NCBI GenBank assembly: GCA_900696485.1
Contig: CAADGG010000089.1
Location: 1-52,095, forward strand
DNA: 52,095 bases
Origin: an uncultured Pseudomonadota bacterium
GTDB taxonomy: Bacteria; Myxococcota_A; UBA9160; PR03
Direction: 5' to 3'
The number at the start of each line of letters is the position of its first letter. Positions within the stretch are counted from its first letter, which is position 1. The notes beneath the pieces are model-generated. The model did no database searches. It saw only the letters and a list, made by a program, of their open reading frames with translations, and was not told the origin of the DNA. This document shows positions 1-9,000 of this stretch, piece after piece. Position numbers and translations under genes: made by a program.

Positions 1-56
1 GCCTCGGGCGACACGTAGCTGAACATCGTCGGCTGCTGCTGGTCGGTTCCGCGCAT
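1..56 (-). mobile_element. IS5/IS1182-type transposase, N-terminal fragment cut by the window edge
   Basis: On the minus strand an ATG (complement of 54-56) opens a frame reading MRGTDQQQPTMFSYVSPEA and continuing off the left edge. An Arg-Gly-Asp/Gln-rich start followed by MFSYVSPE is the typical N-terminus of DUF772-bearing transposases of the IS5/IS1182 type. Only about 18 codons are visible, so intactness and exact family cannot be judged. The likely element end lies about 50-70 bp outward (105-126). Family assignment rests on recall of the N-terminal signature. Confidence 0.62.
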
Positions 57-104
57 GATTCAACCCCCCAACCGCCTTATATCACCCGATCCGCTGCTTC
101 GCGC

Positions 105-126
105 GGGGTTTTTCCGCAGCCTGCTA
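105..126. repeat. Candidate terminal inverted repeat of the truncated IS element
   Basis: The sequence ggggtttttccgcagcctgc, followed by ta, lies about 50 bp upstream of the transposase ATG. Read on the minus strand it begins TAGCAGGCTGCGG and ends in a run of A then C, which resembles IS5-group ends in style. The partner end is outside the window, so this is inference from position and composition. Confidence 0.35.
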
Positions 127-207
127 GCGCCCCCCACCCCCCCGCAAGCGCTCGCCGAGAACCCCGACCAAACAGCCATCCACCAAGCCGTCATCGAGCA
201 AGGAGCC

Positions 208-260
208 GTCAAGAAAGGGGTCGTCAAGAAAGGGGTCGGGTTGGATCCGTCAACTTTTTG
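208..260 (+). repeat. REP-like dispersed repeat, copy A
   Basis: The 13-mer gtcaagaaagggg occurs twice in tandem (208-220 and 223-235), followed by tcgggtt and then gtcaactttttg (249-260). The same arrangement (gtcaagaaagggg, [tc]cgggtt, about 6 bases, gtcaa-ttttt) recurs at 23018-23055 and, inverted, at 43565-43604. Similarity between copies A and B extends a further 40 bp or so to the left (shared ccaccaa and agccgtca words). Confidence 0.8.
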
Positions 261-381
261 TGCCAGAAAGAGGTCGGATGCATCATGCGGGTTCGGAGTC
301 CGGCTGGAAGTCCAGATCCGGACGGCGGCCGCGCCGCGGCGCCGAGCCCATCGCGACGCTGGCGTCGGACAAGGAGGAATC

Positions 382-927
382 ATGGCGAGTTTCGTGGAGC
401 GAGTCATCGGGGCGGCCCGGCTGGATCCTGCCGCCTACGAAGAGGTGGAGGCCGATCCGAATGCGCTCGGACAGGCGATGGCGGTCGTGGTGCTGGCCTC
501 GCTGGCGGGCGGCCTCGGCTCCTCGTTGGCGAGCGGTGGCCAGGGGGCCGGAATTCTCGGCGGTATGGTCCTCAGCGTGGTCGGCTGGTTCGCCTGGGCC
601 CTGGTCACCTATCTGGTGGGCACGAGAATCCTGCCGACCGTCGACACGAAGTGCGACCTCGGCGAGATGTTGCGGACGACCGGGTTCTCGGCCGCTCCCG
701 GCGCGCTCGGAATCCTCGGATTCCTGCCGCTGATCGGCGGCCTCGTGCTCCTCGTCTCCTCGCTGTGGCAGCTGGCGGCCATGGTGGTGGCCGTCCGGCA
801 GGCGCTCGACTACACCAGTACGGGTCGGGCCATCGGGGTCTGCCTGATCGGCTTCGCCGTGTACCTGCTGGTCGCCATCGTGCTGGCGGGATTCCTGGCG
901 GGAAGCGGGATCACACCGACCGCGTAG
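382..927 (+). CDS. YIP1-family integral membrane protein
   Basis: A 181-residue protein starting at an ATG placed 5 bases after the strong Shine-Dalgarno aaggagg (371-377). It opens with an amphipathic segment (SFVERVIGAARLDPAAYEEV) typical of small bacterial YIP1-domain proteins. Several hydrophobic segments follow: about residues 30-50, 55-80, 100-130 and 148-172. The layout of a short cytosolic head and four to five membrane spans fits the Yip1 (PF04893) fold. The biochemical role of bacterial YIP1 proteins is not established and nothing nearby specifies it. It stands alone, about 120 bp before ileS. An upstream extension of the frame through repeat DNA is rejected. Confidence 0.8.
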   Translation: MASFVERVIGAARLDPAAYEEVEADPNALGQAMAVVVLASLAGGLGSSLASGGQGAGILGGMVLSVVGWFAWALVTYLVGTRILPTVDTKCDLGEMLRTTGFSAAPGALGILGFLPLIGGLVLLVSSLWQLAAMVVAVRQALDYTSTGRAIGVCLIGFAVYLLVAIVLAGFLAGSGITPTA

Positions 928-980
928 CGGACGCAGCCGTCGCCGCGTGGGCCGCCCGGGACCCCGGCAGCCGCCGGGAA

Positions 981-1007
981 TCCGTTTGTGTCCGTTTGTG
1001 TCCGTCT
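981..1007 (+). repeat. Short tandem decamer upstream of ileS
   Basis: The unit tccgtttgtg occurs twice in tandem (981-1000) and is followed by a partial third unit (tccgtct, 1001-1007). It lies in the ileS upstream region, next to a CCTCGG...CGAGG inverted repeat. Confidence 0.7.
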
Positions 1008-1010
1008 AAG

Positions 1011-1040
1011 CCTCGGGTTAGCCTGCGCTTTCTCTCGAGG
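1011..1040 (+). promoter_or_regulatory. Candidate regulatory element before ileS, shared with the cytochrome operon
   Basis: The sequence cctcgggttagcctgcgc, then tttctctcgagg, has short complementary ends (CCTCG at 1011-1015, CGAGG at 1036-1040). A very similar block (cctcggttaggctagcg, then ttttcgagg) lies at 23102-23127 before the cytochrome c' gene. Both sit immediately upstream of a start codon (8 and 19 bases). It may be a promoter -10 region, an operator, or a leader hairpin; the sequence alone does not decide. Confidence 0.4.
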
Positions 1041-1097
1041 CGGACACGATGAGCGACGATCCGAGGAGCAGCGGACCCGGCCAGCCCGGACCGACAG

Positions 1098-1107
1098 CCC
1101 CCCCCCC
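1098..1107 (+). other. C10 homopolymer that breaks the ileS reading frame
   Basis: Ten consecutive C residues separate the ATG-led frame (from 1049) from the ileS frame. With nine C the frame would run from ATG 1049 straight into the conserved N-terminal IleRS sequence (RYPTPDPQPRFPAIERRVLEF). The ileS frame upstream of the tract has a stop at 1050-1052 and no ATG, GTG or TTG before GTG 1158. Confidence 0.85.
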
Positions 1108-1157
1108 GCTACCCGACCCCCGACCCGCAGCCGCGCTTTCCCGCGATCGAGCGCCGC

Positions 1158-4100
1158 GTGCTCGAGTTCTGGCAGCGCGACGAGATCTTCCGCGCGTCGG
1201 TCGATGCGCGGCCGGCCGGCCCCGGAGGCGCCAACGAGTTCGTCTTCTACGACGGCCCGCCCTTCGCCAACGGCCTCCCGCACTACGGCCATCTCGTCAC
1301 CGGCTTCGTCAAGGACATCGTGCCGCGCTACCAGACGATGCGCGGCCGGCGCGTCGAGCGACGCTTCGGCTGGGACTGTCACGGTCTGCCCGCCGAGATG
1401 GCAGCCGAGAAGGAACTCGGCGTCCAGGGGCGCGCCCAGATCCTGGACTACGGAATCGGCCGCTTCAACGATTACTGTCGCACTTCGGTGATGCGCTACA
1501 CGAAAGAATGGGAACTCTACGTCTCCCGTCAGGCGCGTTGGGTCGACTTCCAGAACGACTACAAGACCATGGATCTCCCGTACATGGAGAGCGTTCTGTG
1601 GGCGTTCCAACAGCTCTGGAAGAAAGGTCTCATCTACGAGGGCTTCAAGGTCCTCCCCTATTCCTGGGCCGCCGAGACGCCGCTCTCGAACTTCGAAACG
1701 CGACTCGACGACGCCTTCCGCGAGCGACAGGACCCGGCCGTCACGGTGCGCTTCGAGGTCCAGGATCCGACGGCCGACGGCCCGACGGAACTCTGGGCCT
1801 GGACCACCACGCCCTGGACGCTGCCGTCGAACCTGGCGCTCGCGATCGGCTCGGAGATCGAGTACACGCTCCTGCGTCTCGATGGACGACGCATTCTGCT
1901 CGCCGAGGCGGCCCGCGAGCGCTTTGCCCCGGAGCTCCGCGACGCCGAAGCGATCGCGACCCGCCCCGGCGCCGCCTTCACCGGCCTGCGCTATCGGCCG
2001 CTGTTCCCGTACTTCGCCGAGACCGCAGCGGACCACGACCACGCCTTCCGCGTGCTCGCTGCGGATTTCGTCGCGACCGACGAGGGGACCGGCGTCGTGC
2101 ACCTGGCGCCCGGCTTCGGGGAAGACGATCTGCGCGTGTGCCAGGCCCACGGAATCCCGGTCGTGGTTCCGGTAGACGACACCGGACGCTTCAGCTCCGC
2201 GGTCCCGGAGTGGGCCGGACACCTGGTCTTCGACGCCAACCCGGAGATCGTGCGCACCCTGAAACAACGCGGAGCGCTGGTGCGGCACGAGACCATCGTG
2301 CACAACTACCCGCACTGCTGGCGCACCGATACGCCGCTGATCTATCGCGCGATGTCGTCGTGGTATGTCCGGGTCTCCGAGTTCGCGCCGCGCATGCAGG
2401 AGCTGAACCAGCGCATCCACTGGATCCCGGAGCACATCCGGGACGGCCGCTTCGGCAAATGGCTCGAGGGCGCCCAGGACTGGAGCATCTCGCGCAACCG
2501 CTTCTGGGGCTCGCCGATCCCGGTCTGGCGCAGTGATGATCCGGCCTACCCGCGTACCGACGTCTACGGGAGCCTCGACGAGATCGAGCGCGACTTCGGC
2601 GTCCGCCCGACGGATCTGCACCGTCCGCACATCGACGACCTGGTCCGCCCGAACCCCGACGACCCGACCGGACGCAGCAGCATGCGACGCGTCCCCGAGG
2701 TCCTCGATGTGTGGTTCGACTCGGGCTCGATGCCGTTCGCGCAGGTCCATTATCCGTTCGAGAACCGCGAGTGGTTCGAAAACCACTTTCCCGCCGACTT
2801 CATCGTCGAGTACGTCGCCCAGACCCGCGGCTGGTTCTACACGCTGATGGTGCTCTCCACGTCGCTCTTCGATCGGCCGCCGTTCGAGACCTGCATCTGC
2901 CACGGCGTGATCCTGCACGAGAGCGGCAAGAAGCTCAGCAAGCGCTTGCGGAACTACACCGACCCGCTCGAGATCATGGATACGCTCGGCGCGGACGCGC
3001 TGCGCTGGTACCTGATCAGCTCCCCGGTGCTGCGCGGGCTCGACCTGCGACTCGACGAGAAGGGCATCGCCGAGGTCGTCCGCGGCGTGCTGCTGCCGTT
3101 CTGGAACGCCTACTCGTTCTTCTGTCTCTACGCAAATGCGGACGGCGTCGAGGCGCGCCTGCGGGCCGATGCCTCGGGACTGCTGGATCGCTATGTGCTC
3201 GCCAAGGCCCGCGCGCTGGTCGAGACCGTCACCACCCGGATGGACGCGTACGACCTGGGCGGCGCGTGCAGCGCCGTGCTCGGCTTCTTCGACGCCCTCA
3301 CCAACTGGTACATCCGCCGCAGCCGCGAGCGATTCTGGCGCCGGGGCATGGACGAGGACAAGCGCGATGCCTACGACACGCTGTACACCGTACTCGTCAC
3401 GCTCGCGAAGGTCGTCGCGCCGCTGCTTCCGTTCCTGTCGGAAGAGATCTACCGCGGGCTCACCGGGGAACGCAGCGTGCACCTCACCGACTGGCCGGAC
3501 GCCGAGTCGCTGCCGGCCGACGCCAGGCTCGTCGCGGAGATGGACCGGGTGCGCGACGCTTGTTCCGCCGCCCGCACGCTGCGCGAACGGGAGAACATCC
3601 GCGTCCGACAGCCGCTCGCCACGCTGACGCTTGCCGGCCATGGCGTCGCAGAGCTAGCCCCCTACGCCGAGCTGTTGTGCGACGAAGTGAACGTCAAACA
3701 GTTGCGCATCGCCGACACGATCGAGGAGTGGGCGAGCTTCCAGCTGCAGGTCGACGCGCGCGCCGTCGGCCCGCGCCTCGGCCCGGCGATGAAGAGCGTC
3801 CTTGCCGCCGCGCGGCAGGGCGCCTGGCAACGTCTCGACGATGGCTCGATCGCGATCGCCGACCAGCGGCTCAGCCCCGAGGAGATCCAGCTCCGGCTGC
3901 TCCCTCGCGACGGCATCGCCTGCGAGCCGCTCGCCAGCCACGATGCGATCGCCGTCCTCGACCTCGAGCTGACCGAAGCGCTCGTCGACGAAGGCGTAGC
4001 TCGCGATGTCGTCCGCGGCATCCAGCAAGCCCGCAAGGAGGCCGGCCTGCACGTCTCGGATTCGATCCGGCTCTCGCTCGTCGTTCCAGACGACTGGCGA

Positions 4101-4253
4101 GCCGCGGTCGAGCGGCATCGGGACTGGATCGCCGAACAGACCTTGGCCCGGAGCGTCGAACTCGTGGCGACACTCGAGGACGAAGCCCTGTCCCGCTCGG
4201 AGTCCGTGTTCGGAGATCATCGCATCGAGATCGGGCTCGCCTGCGCGCCGTGA
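1158..4253 (+). CDS. ileS: Isoleucine--tRNA ligase (type II IleRS); N-terminus probably lost to a frameshift
   Basis: Charges tRNA-Ile with isoleucine in the cytosol. The continuous frame gives 1031 residues from GTG 1158. Visible class I synthetase signatures are PHYGHLVTG (HIGH motif), GWDCHGLPAE, editing-domain TTTPWTLPSN, and KLSKR within SGKKLSKRLRNY (KMSKS motif). The C-terminal anticodon-binding region contains WYIRRSRERFWR. The eukaryote-like KxSKR-xxNY form and overall length fit type II IleRS, a group often naturally less sensitive to mupirocin. The native start is probably ATG 1049: conserved N-terminal residues continue upstream of GTG 1158, and one base too many in the C10 tract at 1098-1107 separates them from that ATG. 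An essential gene is unlikely to be truly broken. Confidence 0.97.
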   Translation: MLEFWQRDEIFRASVDARPAGPGGANEFVFYDGPPFANGLPHYGHLVTGFVKDIVPRYQTMRGRRVERRFGWDCHGLPAEMAAEKELGVQGRAQILDYGIGRFNDYCRTSVMRYTKEWELYVSRQARWVDFQNDYKTMDLPYMESVLWAFQQLWKKGLIYEGFKVLPYSWAAETPLSNFETRLDDAFRERQDPAVTVRFEVQDPTADGPTELWAWTTTPWTLPSNLALAIGSEIEYTLLRLDGRRILLAEAARERFAPELRDAEAIATRPGAAFTGLRYRPLFPYFAETAADHDHAFRVLAADFVATDEGTGVVHLAPGFGEDDLRVCQAHGIPVVVPVDDTGRFSSAVPEWAGHLVFDANPEIVRTLKQRGALVRHETIVHNYPHCWRTDTPLIYRAMSSWYVRVSEFAPRMQELNQRIHWIPEHIRDGRFGKWLEGAQDWSISRNRFWGSPIPVWRSDDPAYPRTDVYGSLDEIERDFGVRPTDLHRPHIDDLVRPNPDDPTGRSSMRRVPEVLDVWFDSGSMPFAQVHYPFENREWFENHFPADFIVEYVAQTRGWFYTLMVLSTSLFDRPPFETCICHGVILHESGKKLSKRLRNYTDPLEIMDTLGADALRWYLISSPVLRGLDLRLDEKGIAEVVRGVLLPFWNAYSFFCLYANADGVEARLRADASGLLDRYVLAKARALVETVTTRMDAYDLGGACSAVLGFFDALTNWYIRRSRERFWRRGMDEDKRDAYDTLYTVLVTLAKVVAPLLPFLSEEIYRGLTGERSVHLTDWPDAESLPADARLVAEMDRVRDACSAARTLRERENIRVRQPLATLTLAGHGVAELAPYAELLCDEVNVKQLRIADTIEEWASFQLQVDARAVGPRLGPAMKSVLAAARQGAWQRLDDGSIAIADQRLSPEEIQLRLLPRDGIACEPLASHDAIAVLDLELTEALVDEGVARDVVRGIQQARKEAGLHVSDSIRLSLVVPDDWRAAVERHRDWIAEQTLARSVELVATLEDEALSRSESVFGDHRIEIGLACAP

Positions 4254-4299
4254 GCGACAGCGGGATGCCTCCGCGGCTTCAACGAACGAGGAGACCGGC

Positions 4300-6045
4300 A
4301 TGGGCAACTACTTCACCCCGAGCATGCGCTTGTATCTCGAGAAGCTCGTCGATTGGGAGGAGATCCTACGACTTCGCGACGGCGCGGATCCGGACGTCGA
4401 GGCGGAGGTCGGCGCCTTCCGGACCGTGCTCGAGACCACCGCGGCGCTGGCCGAGAGCTTCGAACGCCGTGCGCGAGAGCAATGGCATGCCGAAGCCGAA
4501 CTCACCGAGGACGGTGGCGCGCGACCGCCGGCGCACATCCGGGAAGCGTACGAGCAATTGCGTGAGGCCGGCCTGGTGTCGTTGATGGTCCCGGAGGAGT
4601 ACGGAGGCGCAGCGCTCCCCGGTCTGCTGAACGGCTTCTACCTGGAAATGATCTCGCGGGCCGACACCAGCTTGATGACGGTCGTGGGCCTGCAGACCGG
4701 TGTCGCCGGCGACATCGACAAGTATGCCGAGGAGGCGCTGAAGCAGACCTGGTTGCCGCGCTTCGCCAGCGGTGAGGTGCAGGGCGCCATGGATCTCACC
4801 GAGCCGAAGGCTGGCAGCGACCTCGGCGGGATCACGACCCGGGCGACCGAGCAGCCGGACGGGAGCCTGCGCGTCGACGGCGCGAAGATCTTCATCACCA
4901 ACGGGGGCGCCGAGGTCCATCTCGTGCTTGCGCGCGATGCCGATCACTACGAAGACTCGAAAGGCACCACCAACGGCCTGTCCCTGGTGCTGGTCCCCCG
5001 TCACCTCGAGGACGGCTCGCGCAACGGGATCCACGTCACCCGCCTCGAGAAGAAGCTCGGGATCCACGGTTCGCCCACCTGTGAAGTCGTATTCGAGGAC
5101 GCCGTCGGCTGGCGTCTCGGCCAGAAGGGCCAGGGATTCCGGGCCATGCTCGACCTGATGAACAATGCGCGACTCGGCGTGGCGGCCCAGGCGATCGGCG
5201 TCGCAGACGCCGCCTTCGCGGATGCTCACCGCTACGCCGCCGAGCGCCGACAGTTCGGCCAGACGATTGCGAAGCAGCCGCTGGTCCTCATCATGCTCGC
5301 CAAGATGCACGTCAACATCGAAGCCGCACGGGCGATCCTGTATCACACCTTCGAACTGGTCGATTCCACTCTGGCGCGCGAAGCCGCGCTGGCGCGTGGC
5401 GAGCTGTCCGGAGACGAGGCGAAGACGCTCCGCGAAGCCGTCGAACGCGACATCGTGCGCGTGAGGCTGCTGACCCCCCTGTGCAAGTACTACGCGACCG
5501 AGATCTGCCATGACGTCACGCGCGACGCCATGCAGGTCTTCGGCGGAATCGGATACACGATGGATGCGGACGTCGCCAAGCTCCATGCCGACAGCCTGAT
5601 CATGACGGTCTACGAGGGGACGAGCGAGATCCAGGCGTCGTTCGCCCTGCGGGAGATGGGCAAGGGGGCGCTCGCCACCGTCGTCGGAGAACTGCGGCGC
5701 GAGCTCGGCGCGATGATGGACGATCCGACACGGGCGGAGCTGGCCCAACTGGTCCAGAACGCCGTGAACAGCATCGAGGAATGCGCGTCGCTGCTGTTCT
5801 CGGATCTCCCGTACGCGCTGCTGCGGGCCAAGATGATCGCCGAAATGGCCATCAACGTGATCGCCGGAACCGAACTGCTGCGGCAGGCGGGAGCCGATGC
5901 GTCCCGGATCGACCTCGCCGAAGCCTTCGTGCGACGGCGGATGCTCGAGACCGACGCGATGGCGCGCCGCATCCGCGAGAACCAGGAAGGCCGCATGCAG
6001 CGGGACGAGCGGATCCTCGCGAACTACGCACAGACGGACGGCTGA
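4300..6045 (+). CDS. Acyl-CoA dehydrogenase with C-terminal extension
   Basis: A 581-residue FAD flavoenzyme that would introduce the alpha-beta double bond into acyl-CoA. The ATG at 4300 follows gaggaga (4288-4294). Around residues 155-170 the FAD/substrate motif MDLTEPKAGSDLGG is present. The C-terminal catalytic region has QVFGGIGYTMDADV and VYEGTSEIQ, whose Glu is the usual catalytic base. About 130 residues follow that motif, as in the longer FadE-type dehydrogenases with an Acyl-CoA_dh_C domain (usual length 570-600). It lies 46 bp after ileS and could be cotranscribed with it. Chain-length preference cannot be read from the sequence. Confidence 0.95.
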   Translation: MGNYFTPSMRLYLEKLVDWEEILRLRDGADPDVEAEVGAFRTVLETTAALAESFERRAREQWHAEAELTEDGGARPPAHIREAYEQLREAGLVSLMVPEEYGGAALPGLLNGFYLEMISRADTSLMTVVGLQTGVAGDIDKYAEEALKQTWLPRFASGEVQGAMDLTEPKAGSDLGGITTRATEQPDGSLRVDGAKIFITNGGAEVHLVLARDADHYEDSKGTTNGLSLVLVPRHLEDGSRNGIHVTRLEKKLGIHGSPTCEVVFEDAVGWRLGQKGQGFRAMLDLMNNARLGVAAQAIGVADAAFADAHRYAAERRQFGQTIAKQPLVLIMLAKMHVNIEAARAILYHTFELVDSTLAREAALARGELSGDEAKTLREAVERDIVRVRLLTPLCKYYATEICHDVTRDAMQVFGGIGYTMDADVAKLHADSLIMTVYEGTSEIQASFALREMGKGALATVVGELRRELGAMMDDPTRAELAQLVQNAVNSIEECASLLFSDLPYALLRAKMIAEMAINVIAGTELLRQAGADASRIDLAEAFVRRRMLETDAMARRIRENQEGRMQRDERILANYAQTDG

Positions 6046-6090
6046 CGCGCTCGCGATCGAGGCCGTGCGCACGAGCCGACGCGAGCGCGA

Positions 6091-9000
6091 TCACGCCAGC
6101 AGATCGCCCAGGTCGTCGGCCGACAAGCTTCCGATCAGGCTCTGTTCACCGGCCCCGAGGATCGTCTCCGCGAGCGCGCGCTTGCGCTGCTGCAACGCGA
6201 GGATCTTCTCCTCGACGGTGTCACGCGCGACCAGGCGATAGGCGAAGACCGGGCGCGGCTGGCCGATCCGGTGCGCGCGATCGATGGCCTGCGCCTCGAC
6301 AGCGGGATTCCACCAGGGATCGAGCAGGAACACGTAGTCCGCGGCCGTGAGATTGAGACCGGTGCCGCCGGCCTTGAGACTGACCAGGAAGAGCCGACAC
6401 GCGGGATCTTCCTGGAAGCGCGCGATGCGGGCCGGCCGATCGCGCGTGCGGCCGTCGAGGTACGCATAGTCGATCCCGCGCGCCTCGACCCGGCCGCGGA
6501 CCAGCGCGAGCAGCCGGGTGAACTGGGAGAAGACCAGCGCCTTGTGGCCCTCGGCGAGCACTTCGTCGAGCTGCTCGAACAGCGTCGTGAGCTTGGCGCT
6601 CGGCTCCCCGGCACGGTCCGGATCGATCAGCGCCGGATGGCAGGCCGCCTGGCGCAGCCGCAACAGCGCTTCGAGCACGTGGAGCTTCGAGCGTTCGATG
6701 CCCACCCGTGCGACCCGCTCCGACAGCACGCTCTGATAGTGCCGGCGCAACTCGTCGTACTCGCGACGCTGCGCCGGCGGGAGCTCGCAAAGCAGCGTCT
6801 GCTCCGTCTTGGCCGGCAGCTCGCGCAGCACCTCGGACTTGGTGCGGCGCAGCAGGAACGGCCGCAGTGCGCGAGCGAGCAGCGCCATCTGCTCCGGATC
6901 TCGCGGGCCGGCGGCGAGCGGCGAGAGACCGCGGGCGCGGCCGAGCATCCCCGGGTTCAGGAACTCGAACAACGACGCCAGCTCCGCAAGGTGATTCTCG
7001 ATCGGCGTGCCGGTCAACGCGAGGCGCTGCTCCGCGCGCAGCAAGCGCGCAGCCTTCGCCGTCCGCGAGCCGCTGTTCTTGATCGCCTGCGCCTCATCGA
7101 GGATGACGTAGTCGAAGCGCTCCTCGCGCAGGGCTTCGATGTCCCGGCGCATGGTTCCATAGGTCGCGACGACGAGATCGGCGTCGCCGAAGCGCGCGCG
7201 CAGCGCGGCGCGGTCCGGGCCGTCGTAGGAAAGCACCCGGAGCGCCGGCGCGAAGCGCTGCGCCTCTTCCCGCCAGCCATGCAACACGCTGCGCGGCGCC
7301 ACCACCAGAGACGGACGTCGCCTACGGCGCCGGCCACGCCCGCCTGCCCGGGCCGACAGGTGGGCCAGCACCTGCACGGTCTTGCCGAGCCCCATGTCGT
7401 CGGCCAGGCAGCCGCCGAGCCCGAAGCGCTCGAGGAAGGCGAGCCAACCCAGGCCGAAGCGCTGGTACTCGCGCAGGGTCCCCGAGAATCCGGCCGGCTC
7501 CGGCAACGGATCGATTCCGGAGAACGACGCCAGCCGGCGGCGGAGCGCCGCGAATCGGCGATCCGCGCGCACGTCGTCCTGCGCGTCGAGCAGCGCGTCC
7601 AGCAGGCTCGCCTGGGAGCTGCGGAAGCGCAGGCGCCCCGCCTCGTCCGCGGCAACCCCCGCGAGCCCGACGCAGCGCGCGAGCCACGCGCGCGGCAACA
7701 GGCCGCGACTCCCATCCGCGAGCTGCACGAAGCGTTCGCCATCGCGTGCCGCCGCGAGCAGCGCCGGAAACGGGGCGAGCGTGCCGTCGAACGAGACGCC
7801 GCCCTCCAGATCGAAGAAGTCGATCCCGGAGCGCACGAAGGCCGAGGAGCGGCCCGGGGCGCGCAGCGGCGCGCCGTCGACTTCCAGCAACCAGCCCTTC
7901 GCGAGCAGCTCGTGGGCCGCCGGTTCGAACGCGGCGATCGGCAGCCGCAGGGTCGCCGGCGGCTCGCGGTCGCTGCGGGCCTCCGCCTCCCACGACGCGG
8001 CCGCCGCCCGCGGCTCGGCCGCGATGCGGAAGCCGAGCGCTTCGAGCAGCGCGAGCGCCTGCGCCTCGACCTCGCGGTCGCGCGCCAGCAGTGTCCGCGT
8101 CGTCGCATCCGCGATGCGGGCGTCAGTGGCCGCGAACGACAGCCAGCGTGCTCCGTATCGGAACTCGAGCCGTGCCTCGATCTCGCGCGCATCGGGATCG
8201 AGGGCGGCCAGACGCAGCCGCGGGCTCGGCGTGACCGAATCCTCCCGGTAGGGCACCTCGGCGCCGAGATCGAGCGGAGGCAGACCGGCGAGCGACGCGA
8301 GCCGCGCGATCGCTTCGTCGATCTGCGCCGCCGGAATCCGGACGGACGCCTCGCGCAAAGCCCGCCACGGCTCGATGTCGCCACCGCAATCGGCGCGCGC
8401 CAGCGTGGTTCCACGGATCAGGAAGCCGGCCGCCATCAAGAAGGACGGCTCTCCGATGTCGAGCGTCTCGTCACCCCGCACGAAGCGACCGCGCAACTCG
8501 TAGTCGCCCCCGCCCTCCGCCTCGGCGCCGCGCAGCTCGACGCGGAGCTGCCACGGCGGCCCGTCCTCGAAACTCAGCCAGCACGGGGCCGATCCATCCG
8601 ACGTCGGCGCAAGCCCCAGGCGACCGGTCTCGGCGAGTCGCACCAGCAGCGGGTCGGCCAGCGCGATCGGAATCTCCACCGACGAGGCCCGCACGACGCG
8701 GCCCGACGCGCCGGAATGGCTCGCATAGCCGTATCCGCCGAGGGCGGCGTGCGCCTGCACGAGCTGGAGCAACTGGGCCAGCAGCGCCGCTTCGCGAGCG
8801 CTCGGGGCATCCTGTAGATCCTCAGGCACCAGACGCGCCGGCCGCAGCGGACCGGACGTTCCGTCGCGCCGGAAAGACGGACGCGCGAACTGGATCGCGA
8901 GTCGCCCGGCCTCGCGCAGCCGGTCCGGATCGAGCAGATACAGCAGCGGTGTGTCGCGCGACCTGGCGAGCGCCGAGGACACGGGATCCTCTCCGAGCCG

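Larger units (their letters stand above)
57..381. other. 325-bp non-coding stretch between IS fragment and YIP1 gene
   Basis: I see no convincing gene here. It holds the probable IS end (105-126), C-rich runs around 131-150, and a REP-like repeat (208-260). A frame open through this region into the YIP1 gene has no family-like sequence before residue M at 382. A good Shine-Dalgarno (aaggagg, 371-377) sits just before that ATG. Confidence 0.6.

Noticed and set aside
55..381. Upstream extension of the YIP1 gene to position 55
   Set aside because: The extra residues read through IS and REP-like DNA, while ATG 382 has an excellent ribosome site and a family-like N-terminus.
810..3641. Very long open frame antisense to ileS
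   Set aside because: Its sequence is low-complexity Arg/Ala/Val/Glu-rich with no domain, and it mirrors the codon bias of ileS, a common by-product of high GC content.
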